DNA of 64,000 nucleotides from NCBI GenBank assembly GCA_033439765.1, contig JAULSN010000009.1, positions 1,178,001-1,242,000 on the forward strand, read 5' to 3'. The number at the start of each line of letters is the position of its first letter. The stretch's first letter is position 1. The stretch is from Lasiosphaeria ovina (Eukaryota; Ascomycota; Sordariomycetes; Sordariales; Lasiosphaeriaceae). A program made the position numbers and the translations under genes. The notes beneath the pieces are model-generated. The model had not been told where the DNA came from. It saw only the letters and a list, made by a program, of their open reading frames with translations, and made no database searches. Positions 23,512-33,391 of the stretch are shown here, in pieces.

Positions 23512-23764
23512 TATAATAGCGGTTAATAGTAATTAGGAAAAGGATCGCTAATATAGCTATACTATAGTCTAAGGATTCTAAGGTAAAGAAGAAAGGAAGA
23601 AAATCTATAAAGGTGCGATTGTGGTCGCGGGGTAAGTATAGGCTAGGGCTTAGGGAGCATGGACCCCTGGGGCTTGCGGGAGGTCACGTGCGACTAATCC
23701 TAATCGGGGCTAGTAATGAGCTTAAATCCGTGGTGGGGCCTTAGCGCTGGTGCCGACCGTAATA
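23512..23764 (-). repeat. gypsy-1b 5' LTR
   Basis: 253 bp; the outermost terminus reads TA where the family has CA/TG. It is followed by GTACG, the second target-duplication copy. Confidence 0.9.
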
Positions 23765-23814
23765 GTACGGAATTATCGGTATTACTATTAATTAAGACTT
23801 TAAAAATATTACTA

Positions 23815-24858
23815 GTAAGTAATTACTTCCGAATTATTTTAGAATCGCTTAGGAATTAATTTAACTAGGTCTTAGTTATTAGTTATAGACCGAATATAAT
23901 CTATAACGTAAGCCTTAGCGGATATATATAATAAGCTACGTTCGGCTTTATAAAGTTCATTTCGAACGTAGAATTCACTAATTACTTAGCCTATATTATA
24001 GCCTAGGGCTATATTCCGATTTCTATCGTATAATATAGTTATTATATATATTATCTATAGTAAATTATAATATACTTTACGTTAAGATTATAGGTAAGTA
24101 ATTCCGAATCGATTTCGAAGCGTTTCGGAAACGGTTAGGAAATTAACCTTTTATTAGAAAATCCCAAATTCAAATCTTGGGCTAATTATAAAGCTTAACC
24201 TATTATTCGAGTAGGTCTAAATAAGGCCTATTCGAATATTCAAAATTCGGATTAGGATATTATATAATCGTATACTAATATCGTTAAGGTTTTATATAAG
24301 GCCTCTTACGAATAGAGTAGCCGCTTCGTACCGCTCTTAGTAGCGATCTAATTATTCGTAATCGATTCTAAAGCGCTTTAGAACCGATTTACTAATAATT
24401 TTGAGTTTTAGTTATACCTCTTTCGATTAAAAGATTATCTTATAGGATAGAACCTTTAAAGAGGCCGGGGTTAGGTTAAGCTATCGGGATTAAACTATTA
24501 CTAGTCGGTTCGAATTATCGATATAACGAACTAATAAGTAATTCCGAATCGCTTCCAAACCGCTTTAGAACTAATTATCTTTTAATTCGAAACCGAGAAA
24601 AACGCCGCGAAAAGTAATAGACCGGGAGAGTAATAGAAATCGATAACTTAATATAAACTATATTAGTTATTTCTCGGTTATTTACTCTATAACTTTCATC
24701 CCTAATTATAATTAAGGATAAAGATACCGAAAGTATTAGATCGTTATCTAAATTTACTTCTTCGGGTATATCGATAGATCGGGTTACTAAATAGTAAGTA
24801 GTTCCTAATCGCTTCCGAACCGCTTCCGAAACGGTTCCGTATTAATATTTCAAAATAG
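23815..24858 (+). repeat. Introner-like intron family, right block (plus gene)
   Basis: Segments 23815-23868, 24094-24157 and 24794-24858 begin GTAAGT and end TAG, with the same 11-12-nt modules as the left block. A fourth, starting near 24535, has ATAAGT in place of GTAAGT, as if the donor G had been mutated. The one at 24794 holds three near-perfect 11-nt units in tandem. Confidence 0.65.
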
Positions 24859-25249
24859 CCTAAAACTTTAAGACCTTCGTAGGAAATCTATAGTAAATAT
24901 ATAGTAAGATTTATCTATTCGGGAAAGAGAGGCTAATATTAAATAGAAAGAACTTAATAATCGGTAAAGGGAATTAGAGCTTAAGGTAAAGGAGCTGGAA
25001 TTAATAGAACGTAGGTAAAGAATTATATCTCGGGATTAAATCGTTTAGGAATCGCTTCGGAATTAGTTCGGGTTTCTTTTAAGTAATAATATTATCTCTT
25101 TCTATATTATAATATATTAATCCCGAAATAATTCTAAATTATTTTCTTTTATTTCCTTAGTTATCCTAAGAGTTAGAATAGGCGAGTAAATTATATATAA
25201 GGTAGATTAGGAATATTCTTTTTACTAAATCGCTTCCTAAGCGTTTTAG

Positions 25250-26400
25250 AACCGATCCCTAATCGTTTATCCGTCAAATCTCGTTAGTACTAGCCTCGCT
25301 AACTTACTACTATTAGGGGGTATCCGAAGGGGCTAGAGGCTTATCTATAAAACGGGCCTACGTCTTATAACCGATATAACGAGTTTTCTAAGAAGGGTAA
25401 GCTAAATCGGTTCGGAATTAGTTTAGAAATAATTAAGAAACGATTAAGTAATTCTTACCTCGCTTACTTCCGTCTACCTAGTATTAAGCATACTTCTTAT
25501 TACCCTTTAGGCTATATATCTTCCGTATCTACGAGACGTTAGGCTACTAAGAGTTAGAGAAGTAATTTAGAAACGATTCGGAATCACTTACCTATCCTTT
25601 AGTCTTTCCGGTAGTATAGCGAGGAATTACTAACTTAGCCGGCGTAGCGGGGGTACGGGGGCGACCCTATACGGCCAGGTTTTTCGAAGGCGTTTATAGC
25701 ACCTCGGGGGCCTACCGCTCGATAACCTTATTATTATCGTCGGATGCTTCTTTAGCGAGAGCCGTAATCCGGGCGTAAAAGGCTAATCGATTTAGAATTA
25801 GTTCTTAACCGCTTCGGAAGTAATTATATAGAATATACTAACTAGCTACCTATTCTCGCCAACTAAGATAGTTCTAGTATAACGACCCTTAATCTTCATA
25901 TTAGAGCCGTCGGCCAACTTGTACTTCTTAACGTAAGACTTAAGGTTGGACTCTCCCGAGAAGCGTTAGGACTAGTAAATCGATTAGGAACCGGTTATAA
26001 AGCGTTTCCTTATTAGTCATTTTACTTACGCTCGGGTATATATTACTATCCTCGTCCTTATAACGATAGAATAGCTCGCTACTAGCGATCTTCAGCTCGC
26101 CGGCCTGGAATCAATTAGGAATCGGTTCTTAAGCGCTTCTAATTAGGCTTCCCTACCTCGTTACGCTCGAATACCGGCAAGTAGTACGGACGAATCGTAT
26201 TGGCGATGTACTCCTTATACGCGTCCTAACTAAGTAAGCGTTTTAGAACCGCTTCTAAATTACTTCGGAAATCTTATACATACCATATGCTTATAGTTTA
26301 ACGTGGAAGTCGCTATAATACTAGTGAAGACTAAGTCGATTAAGAAACGGTTCCAAAACCGTTGTATAGCGTTTCTGAAAGGGTTGTGTAGGAGAGAAAA
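25250..26400 (-). pseudogene. Second intron-rich gene of the TIR element, unknown family
   Basis: On the minus strand six short introns are seen: 26230-26283 (GTATGT...TAG), 26105-26156 (GTAGGG...CAG), 25972-26029, 25783-25849, 25547-25591 and 25402-25458. Exons read DAYKEYIANTIRPYYLPVF, AGELKIASSELFYRYKDED and SNLKSYVKKYKLADGSNMK. They are followed by a Pro/Gln-rich, low-complexity part in which Gln codons have become TAG/TAA. No catalytic motif is recognised; it may be an accessory DNA-binding protein. It converges on the plus-strand gene. Its 5' exon lies near the right TIR, but I could not fix the start. Confidence 0.5.
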
Positions 26401-26515
26401 CTTTTGTGGCTACGCGCGGGGCTGAGGGGTCCTTGAGCGGGAAGTGGGGACCCACTTTATTTTAAGCGAGCGAATAGGAGGCCTCCGCAGGGCGCTCGTG
26501 CCTCCTCGGCCTGTA

Positions 26516-26601
26516 GGTCGGCTGAGCTTTTGGCTCCCACCAAAAGAAAAGTGGGGGGTCGGCCGAGCAGGGGTTCTGAGGGTCGGCTGAGCTGTAACCT
26601 C
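26516..26601 (-). repeat. Right 86-bp TIR of large element
   Basis: The inverted, perfectly matching partner of 14496-14581, followed by the second copy of the 10-bp target duplication at 26602-26611. Confidence 0.92.
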
Positions 26602-26611
26602 AGGTACCTGG

Positions 26612-26957
26612 CGGTTACTGCAGGTGAAGGCGACTTCGAGACCAATCATTTCCTTTCCTATCTGGACTAACGCCGACAGTGGCCAATGGCGCTCCTACCA
26701 AGCAAGGTTCTGCCGCCCCTCATTAGCCAGGTGCAGTCCTAGGCAGGGGAGTGTAACGGATGTGCCCAGTGTCGCATGCCGCGTACCCATATGCCCCCCC
26801 GCGCGTCGGCGTCTCATACAAGGGTTCCATAGCATTGAGCTCTATTGCTGCGGAAGGATGCTAGAGGGAACTAGATCATCCTGGCACTCCCCCTCGGGTA
26901 TAAGCCGATACAGGCGGCGCTTTAGATAGACAGTGGTTCTACTCACTGGCACCCAGC
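26612..26957. other. Non-coding flank right of the TIR element
   Basis: I see no supportable gene here. It is normal-GC sequence with no CpA depletion, ending at the first of two 63-bp direct repeats. Confidence 0.4.
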
Positions 26958-27020
26958 ACTAGCTTCTAGAATTCTACATCTTCCTTTCACTCTTGTTTTC
27001 TGATGCCTGCTTAGCCACAT
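26958..27020 (+). repeat. 63-bp direct repeat, left copy
   Basis: The sequence starting ACTAGCTTCTAGAATTCTAC and ending CCACAT recurs at 28295-28357 in the same orientation with only a few transitions. The two copies bracket about 1.3 kb that contains a coiled-coil ORF. Confidence 0.8.
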
Positions 27021-27502
27021 AAATGGTAGCTGCGATTTTAACATCGTAGCGGTCTATACCATTCAATCAATCGAGCTCAACTCAACGGCGCCGAGATCCC
27101 TGTCCCGATGGCCTGACGAGCTCCCCTTACAAGTCTTCCGCGCGCGCGTCAGCAATGTATTCTCTACCTGTTTCCATCGATACATCAATTCTCCATCGAT
27201 CTTCCCATTTCGTCCATCACTATACACCATCGCTGCCCGGTTCTACAGATAGCAGAATCATCTTCCAAAATCCCTGCGACTTTCTGCCTACCGCTGCCAG
27301 GATCCTGCATCTCGAACCATAGATTGGACCCTTTTTCGCCCAGTTTTCTGGAAGAATCCTAGGACCCACCCGCAAAACCTAGCACAACCCCGCAGAACGC
27401 ACGGACTATTAGTTCTAGCTACTGCAACCCATCGCTGAAACCCCTACCCATTTTTGTACACCTTTTATTAATGGACTAGCAGCCCCGCGAACACCTCCTT
27501 AG
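27021..27502. other. Putative 5' region of the coiled-coil ORF
   Basis: Pyrimidine-rich, low-ATG sequence of 5'-leader type, with no gene seen. An ATG at 27472 is followed directly by TAG. Confidence 0.35.
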
Positions 27503-28147
27503 ATCAAGCAACAGCTCGGGAGCAAGCGACGCCAGCCAGGCAAACAACCCAAGTTTGATCCGCGTTGGATTTTGGAGTCCGACACTGTCAAAACAGAGCT
27601 GGCAGCAGTCGTCAAGTTTATCAATCAACAGACAGTCAGACCGGCTCGCCAGATCACGAAACGACTCGATGAGATCAGCGAGGAAAACACTCAACCGCCC
27701 CCGCTAGAAAAAGAGCAAGTTCGAGACACACGCAACCAGGACCAGGGCACAAGGAGTCACGATAAGCTTTCCAAGACAATCCAAGGAATCCAGCACTTCA
27801 GCAACGGCACTGCCAGACAACTACAGAAGGTCATGGAGCAGCTGGAAGGAAATCAGAAGGTGACGAGCGATGTCACTAGCAGGCTCCAGGATGTCGATAT
27901 CCCCCTCCTCGTCAAACGTCAGGACAACATAGAGAACCAAGTGAAGGACCTCAGCCAGGAACTAGAGAAGTTCAAGGACTTCAGGCGGCAATTGGAGGAC
28001 TTCAACAAGGAACTGGAAAAGGTCGCCACCAAGGTGTACATGAAGAGGAAGTTGGAGGAAATCGACGAGAAAAAGAGCATGTATAGGAAGAAACTGAAGG
28101 AGCTGGACGAGGAGGGGATGAATATGGTAGAGGGAGAAGACCATTGA
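27503..28147 (+). CDS. Coiled-coil protein of unknown function (5' end uncertain)
   Basis: The frame is open from just after TAG 27500-27502 to TGA 28145-28147, about 214 codons, with no internal stop. It has a basic start (QLGSKRRQPGKQPKFDPRW), then long heptad-like Glu/Lys/Leu/Gln stretches, strongest from about 27920 to 28130 (VKDLSQELEKFKDF and KRKLEEIDEKKSMY). This implies an extended dimeric coiled coil. I see no ATG in frame near the 5' end, so the start lies in an upstream exon or has been lost. I do not recognise the family. Base composition is normal, unlike the RIP-mutated neighbours. It lies between 63-bp direct repeats. Confidence 0.5.
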   Translation: MKQQLGSKRRQPGKQPKFDPRWILESDTVKTELAAVVKFINQQTVRPARQITKRLDEISEENTQPPPLEKEQVRDTRNQDQGTRSHDKLSKTIQGIQHFSNGTARQLQKVMEQLEGNQKVTSDVTSRLQDVDIPLLVKRQDNIENQVKDLSQELEKFKDFRRQLEDFNKELEKVATKVYMKRKLEEIDEKKSMYRKKLKELDEEGMNMVEGEDH

Positions 28148-28294
28148 GGGTACAATGAGATACTTGGACGAATGATACCTATCAAAGGGCATTCGATGAC
28201 ATGGGCAGTCGATGACATCAATTGGAAGCTATTGCAGCCTGCTTGGGGGCAGGCAGGTCTAGAAGAAGGGAAGTTTTACGTCAGCTGCGCATGG

Positions 28295-28357
28295 ACTAGC
28301 TTCTAGAATTCTACATCTTCCTTTCACTCTTGTTTTCTAATGCCTATTTGACCACAT
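28295..28357 (+). repeat. 63-bp direct repeat, right copy
   Basis: Same sequence and orientation as 26958-27020. The kinase pseudogene homology starts directly after it. Confidence 0.8.
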
Positions 28358-28359
28358 CA

Positions 28360-30200
28360 GCACCACTTCATGGCGGACCTCCCGACATATTCCACAAACG
28401 CGATCGAGAGCCCACGGTGGATGAGGAGGAGCACGATCCTCTCAAACATGAGCCTTGTATCAAGGTGACTTTCGACCACATCCCCCAAGACTCGCATTAG
28501 CCTGAGGGTTGGACGGAGCGACAACGCAGAGTTGCGTCTCCAGCGTTTCCCCGCCGTTGCCTTCTACCACTTCGCTCCGACTTTCGACGACAATTCTTGT
28601 CTTGTCCGAGACTTGAGCTCCACGTGTGGAACCACCACGGCGATATATGGATGTCAGGAGCGGGGACGGTGGTCCAAGTTTGACTGCATCGTCGGCGGTG
28701 CCGACTTTCTGAAGGGAGTGAGCCCTATCATCGTCAAGGTACCCTCCTTTCTGCAGTTCCGGCTCATCATTCCCCAACACAATATTCAGTCCAAGTTCTA
28801 TAATAGGGATAAGTCGACAGATTCCGTGCGGGAATCGCGGATCCAGAACAGCTCCTCGACACGACCATGTGTCGTGTCGGTCTCCTGAGCCGCGCCAGAA
28901 CTGTCAGAAAGGCCATACTACTTTCGGCCTGGTTCAGGGTGCCCGGGCAGGGGCCGCACAGGGCACCTAATTAGACCGCCTTTTCCATAGGGTAAATAGA
29001 GGTCCCCGACCTGCCTGCGCAGGCCTTTTCCCTCTCGCTGCTACACATATGAATACAAGCACTGCGAATACCCTCATGTTGACTGCTTCTGCATACTTTT
29101 GGCTTCTGAGAAGAACCGAGGTCCCATCCGGCGTGCAGACACCGAATTCACGACCCAGCGAGGACGTGACAATGAAGATTGGCAAGGGGACTTTTGCAGT
29201 AGTGTATACCGCGTCTGGAACGTCAGCACTGGAGCGCAGTATACACACCCAAGAAACCGAGCAGTGTGTCTGTCGTTCAATAGCGCTGCGTGGGAGAGAA
29301 AAGCACTCGTCATGGATCGAATCGACCACGTCAGTCCATACCAACCCCAAATCCACTCTACACTATAATGGATAGAGTTGCTGACCTCCAGAAGCATATC
29401 GTCGCCTTATTGAACTCGCAGATTTTAGTCTCTCTTACGAGGGAGACACTCTCAAGAGCATTTGTGATACGTACCTCTACCTGGCACCAGAGGTATACGA
29501 AGCAGCTGCCATACCGCGTGAGGAGCTGGCGCCTTATACGGACCTTGTCTATATCTGGCCATTAGGTATCACGCTCGCCCAGCTCGTATATTGGACTTCC
29601 CGACCACAGAGAGCAGAAACGTAAAAGGTATGGGAGTACAATGGTGCCGGAGTGTCAGCCAATGGGCGGAAGAGAGATGCTTATGCATAAACACAAGCAC
29701 GATGGCCTATTATCTTTCGCTTGGGAATCGATACTCTGCCTAGAGCCAGACGCCACAGAGTCAGCCACGGGGTGCCACACGGAGGCATCACTCCCTGCTG
29801 GACAGTACCCAGGACCGCACTAGTGGACCAAGTAGTGACCACTGTGTCGACATCGGTTCCGACAGCGAAGCGCCCACACTCCGATTGGAAGTCGCCCCGC
29901 CCGGAACCTCGACGGCGACATCACTAATAGGGAAAGCGACGACTCGAGTATCAGGAGCAGCTCGTCGATAAGCGGGTACATCATCAAGAAACCCTGCACA
30001 GCAGTATGTCCGCTCCTGCAACGCTCCGTCTCCCGGGTCTGCGCCGGCACGTATCAGACAGCTCCTCTCCAAGCTCCGCAAACCAATCCCGAGAAGACTC
30101 TTTTCTACAAATCCAGCTTTGGCGTGGACTTGGAGAAACCGGACCACGGTGGCGGAACTTCGGACTCGGCTCCAACAATTGTAATAAGCCGCACCCGTTG
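28360..30200 (+). pseudogene. FHA-domain serine/threonine protein kinase, degraded
   Basis: From about 28370 a Rad53/Chk2-like layout is seen in several frames. An FHA-like part follows at 28530-28800 (AFYHFAPTFDD, CLVRDLSSTCGTT). After the solo LTR the glycine loop IGKGTFAVVY is at about 29175-29204. Then WNVSTGAQY lies in another frame, and the activation segment LADFSLSYEGDTL with YLYLAPEVYEAAA is at about 29415-29510; the magnesium motif reads DFS rather than DFG. The catalytic loop (HRD) is missing, so part of the C-lobe has been lost. Similarity continues in fragments to about 30.2 kb. Relatives phosphorylate proteins in response to phospho-threonine signals; this copy is dead. Confidence 0.65.
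28902..29111 (+). mobile_element. Solo LTR of the copia-2 family (second)
   Basis: 210 bp aligning end to end with the copia-2 LTRs and flanked by a perfect 5-bp duplication AGAAC (28897-28901 and 29112-29116). It sits between the FHA and kinase parts of the pseudogene. Confidence 0.93.
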
Positions 30201-30800
30201 AGTCGCGTCTGCAGATAGCTCAAAGAAGAATCCGGTGAAGAAGCGGCAAAGGACTGTGTAAGAGCAGGCTAGGTCGACCAGAACGGAAGTCTCGTCAGTA
30301 TGTAGGACGGAATTGTATATAGAACCATGAAGTTTCCAAATTTTATCTTTATAGGTCGTGGTGCATGGTAGCCACCTAAGCACCTTGGTCACGATGATGT
30401 CCGCACAAGTATCTTGAACTCGAATGTGGATGAATGCAGACGCATGAAATGAGGCTGTGGTGGTTCAGTGGGTGTGTCGCCTGAAGGATGCCAACTTTAA
30501 TGCACTAACGGGCCGTGGCGGTAGGCTGTACTAGCCTTGGCTGTCGCTGTAGTGGTTTGGCTCCTGAGTTTCCTACAGAGCACTTGATAAAGTGCCCGTC
30601 CTCGTTCGCGTCCCCAGCGTTCCCCCTTTGGTCAGATACAAATGATAGCACTCTACGCGCGAACAAGCCAGCCATAACGACCATAGCGACTCAGCTTCCA
30701 GCCGATCAAGTTTTCGGTCTCACCGAAAGTGAACTCGTTCATTTCCTACAGCACAATATTTCGAAGCAAGGCGACACACACTGAAAATGTCGAGTGTGGT
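30201..30800. other. Gene debris between two pseudogene segments
   Basis: No frame is convincingly open. Short protein-like pieces (for example LVHFLQHNISKQGDTH near 30740) suggest it is the decayed middle of the same gene as the segments on either side. Confidence 0.35.
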
Positions 30801-32427
30801 GAAGTAGGAACATTTGTCTGACGCCGAGCTGGACGGACTCGCTTGCCCAACAAGTACTGTGAGTAGACTTCAGTCGCCATCTGCGATGCCCATCCCGCCA
30901 CGACTAACTAACAAACTACACAGGCCAGCTGTACAGAGAGCGACAGCACCCTCGTTAGACGTCCACCACCTCGCGGCACTGCTAGCCCAGGTCCCCTCCG
31001 ACAGCGGGCTCGTCGATACAAGATACTACGACCCCTCTTCCAAGCTTATCATGAGCAACAGGGGACAGACTATTGGCTTCTCCGAATATCTCGATTAAAT
31101 GGCGGCGCGAGTTTGAGAGGATGGGTGGATCCGCCGGGTGGACATCCCAACCAGAAATCGAGGAGAGTTTAGGTCGTTCAGTGGGAGCACAAATATGGCC
31201 ACGGTCAACCGCAGCGCAGCGGCAACGACGGCGATGAGAAAGCTGTCCTGTCCAAGCATACCAAGACCACGAAGAGAATAATTGGAGACAATGAGTTTGC
31301 CCAACCCTTCCTGTTCCAGACAAACGCAAAGGAGTAGGACCAGTGGGCGACTCATGTTGAATATCTCGCGTTCGAATGCTGCTGGCTCGCCGAATTTGCC
31401 AATTCCGCCGATAGGCTACGACTGCGGCATGACGCCGAGTGGGAAAGACTTGTGAAGGCTGGGGTGTGGTGAAGCCTGGCGATACATATGAGGATTTGGC
31501 GAGGAGGAGGGTGGCGATGGCCAAATTATCTACAGACCTGGCAGCGACTGACACGGCAAGAGAGGCACACACGCTGACGGCGGGGGTAATACGGGCACCA
31601 CAGAGAACAGCAGGTCACAGCCAGAAACCCCAGGGCGACACACACACACACACACACACACACACATCTCGACGACACTGCCCAATCTCTCATTGACGAA
31701 TATCTGCACAACACGCAGATATATACCTGACAGCCATGACAGAGGCAGATCATTAGAAATTCAGGGTCGAATGGGTTCGGTCTGAAATAAGCAAGATCGA
31801 GGCAGAGCAGAAGGCGGTGGACGAGAGTGGCAGCCTAGGAAAGACAGCAGGCAGAAAGAGAAAGTCGATAGATGATTCCACTCCAGATCTACTCGTCAAG
31901 AAACGCAGGCGGACGCTGGAGACGAAGTCGACGGGTAGCTGACAGGAGCATCAACCCGAGCACAACAACACAAAGCAAGAAGCGCAAGCTCCCAAACAAA
32001 GAGGACACCCCGGAGGAGTACTTGGAGACACAACGGAAGGCGGCTGGCACGAGTAAACGGTCCAGGGAAAGGAATCGGGAAGAGACGGAAGGGAAGCCAC
32101 GAGACAGACGGCGGCAAGGAACCGAGTCTCGTGACGGTGCTCTCGCCATCGAGTACCGTTTCCAGACCACGTCGGCAGTCCAAGGGAAAAACCTTGGAGA
32201 GCTGCAGCACTGGGTTCCCGCGCCGCTCGACTGAAAACACTGCGCAATACCCTAGGGTAGATGGCAAGGTGGCGAGTCCTGGTGCATTGAAGACACGAGG
32301 AGGCTGGGCGGCGCTGGGAGAGGCGCCGAAGAGAAAGGCCAGAGCTCGACTACGCTACAAGGAGAGGCGTGCGCCTCCACTCCTAATTACCAAGCCACTG
32401 TACACGATAGACTGGTCCGGTACCTGA
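30801..32427 (+). pseudogene. Degraded gene of unknown family with basic, disordered C-terminus
   Basis: From about 30814 a frame reads LSDAELDGLA and SLDVHHLAALLAQVPSDSGL. It continues with DTRYYDPSSKLIMSN up to a TAA at 31096. Similar coding character resumes in other frames (WATHVEYLAFE near 31350, YEDLARRRVAMAKL near 31490). A CA microsatellite cuts in at 31638. The part after it is rich in Arg, Lys and Ser (GRKRKS, KKRRRT) and looks intrinsically disordered, running to about 32427. I cannot name the family. It could be the C-terminal half of the kinase gene upstream or a separate gene. Confidence 0.4.
31638..31666 (+). repeat. (CA)n microsatellite
   Basis: A near-perfect run of about 14 CA units inside the degraded gene. 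Confidence 0.9.
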
Positions 32428-32991
32428 AACAAACCCGTGTGAACCACCACAAGAGGCGAGAAATGTACTTCTACAAGTCTCTTGTCTACTGGTCCTGGCA
32501 AGCGTACGGCGTTACTAACTACCGGACTTAACCTATACCAAAGCGGTACGTAACAACTCCGAGCCATCGGCGGCCACCCTCGCAACCCTACACTGCTGGG
32601 AGACAGACTGACAGACCAGTCCGTCACTTAGGCTTGTATTTTGGACCCCGGGCCGTCTGGAACAGCGCCAAAGAGCAAAATACCAGTCTGCTCGCTAGAC
32701 CAGTCTGTTCCCGAGTCTGACTCATGTGCCCACGGCTGAGGTCCGCGGACTAGTCTGTTTTCCAGACCGGTCGGTCGTCTTATTCGCACGACTGGTCTGT
32801 TTATCCAGACCAGTCTGTTTGTCATATCCTGCAGACCAGTCTGGATAACAGACCAGTCCGGAGGCCGTTGTCACGACCCCCCTCACCCAGCATTAGAATC
32901 GCGACACGGACTAGTCTGACTCACCGACTGGTCCCAGACGTCACGCCACTCATGCGATTCCGAAGGGGCCCGGCCACAACACGGACTGGTC
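32410..32991. repeat. Cluster of GACYRGTC palindromes
   Basis: The 8-bp palindromic family GACYRGTC (GACCAGTC, GACTGGTC, GACTAGTC, GACCGGTC) starts at 32410, 32614, 32698, 32748, 32765, 32790, 32808, 32834, 32851, 32909, 32926 and 32984. Two are extended to the 12-bp palindrome CAGACCAGTCTG (32806-32817, 32832-32843). Eight of the twelve form pairs whose starts are 17 or 18 bp apart. There is no coding frame. It looks like an array of binding sites for a dimeric protein. Confidence 0.8.
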
Positions 32992-33320
32992 CTGGCCATT
33001 GAGCCACTGGCCAAGTCCCAAGTCTGCTTTTAATTATGGATCGAGCGTGCCGTGACTGGACTGGGTCTGTCCTGTGTACTCAAGCAATCTGGTTTGATGT
33101 CGATGGCCAGCATGGTGCTGGAATGGGTTTTAAACCAGACTAACGATGGACTTCTAAATTAAGGCACATTGAAGCAGCAGCCAAGATATTTTCCCCCAAA
33201 AGCAAAATTCTTTCACTTCTTTTTTGGTGTTTCCCTGCGGAAGTTTAGTCTAGGTCAATCTCCAAGTTCTACACGTCTATAACAACGCCGTCTATACCGA
33301 GCACATAACTATGCAGACCC
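32992..33320. other. Non-coding spacer
   Basis: Nothing recognisable apart from one weak GACTGGACTGG relative of the palindrome cluster near 33055. Confidence 0.4.
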
Positions 33321-33321
33321 A

Positions 33322-33391
33322 AACCGCCAACGCCGACGCCAACGCCAACGCCAACGCCAACGCCAACGCCAACGCCAATGCCAATGCCAAC
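33322..33391 (+). repeat. (GCCAAC)n hexanucleotide repeat
   Basis: About eleven tandem 6-nt units, mostly GCCAAC with GCCGAC and GCCAAT variants. Confidence 0.9.

Larger units (their letters stand above)
16857..23764 (-). mobile_element. Ty3/gypsy retrotransposon gypsy-1b
   Basis: A complete 6,908-bp element in minus orientation with 253-bp LTRs at 16857-17109 and 23512-23764 and a perfect 5-bp target duplication GTACG (16852-16856 and 23765-23769). It is the same family as gypsy-1a (37203-44865), in opposite orientation. It inserted into an exon of the large TIR element. The interior is almost free of CpA/TpG. Confidence 0.93.
14780..25036 (+). pseudogene. Intron-rich gene of unknown family in the TIR element, RIP-saturated
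   Basis: Exon-like segments with protein-like composition alternate with short GTAAGT...TAG segments. Examples of open exons, with TAG/TAA read as mutated Gln/Trp, are 15002-15212, 16496-16674, 23869-24093, 24158-24340 and 24590-24793. The last part (about 24900-25034) is a Lys/Glu-rich coiled coil (RELELKVKELELIE). Probable introns: 15484-15533, 15631-15682, 15894-15963, 16186-16234, 16441-16495, 16675-16734, 23815-23868, 24094-24157, 24794-24858. Gypsy-1b sits inside one exon; joining at the GTACG duplication keeps the frame (FKYIDGY into GIIGITI). I do not recognise the protein. It may be the transposase. Start and full exon map are uncertain. Confidence 0.55.
14496..26601. mobile_element. 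Large TIR DNA transposon with 10-bp TSD (unclassified, Mutator-like target duplication)
   Basis: The ends are perfect 86-bp inverted repeats (14496-14581 and 26516-26601). They are flanked by a perfect 10-bp direct duplication AGGTACCTGG (14486-14495 and 26602-26611), itself partly palindromic. Without the nested gypsy-1b and its 5-bp duplication the element is about 5.2 kb. It carries two convergent intron-rich genes: one on plus (about 14.8-25.1 kb) and one on minus (about 26.35-25.25 kb). The interior has lost nearly all CpA/TpG, while roughly 150-200 bp next to each TIR has not. A 9-11-bp duplication with long TIRs is typical of Mutator-like elements, but I could not find the MULE motif DxTYKTN in it, so the superfamily stays open. 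Confidence 0.85.

Noticed and set aside
14496..26601. Regularly spaced short repeats as a CRISPR-like array
   Set aside because: Units are degenerate, spacing is irregular, the sequence between them is exon-like, and the host is a fungus.
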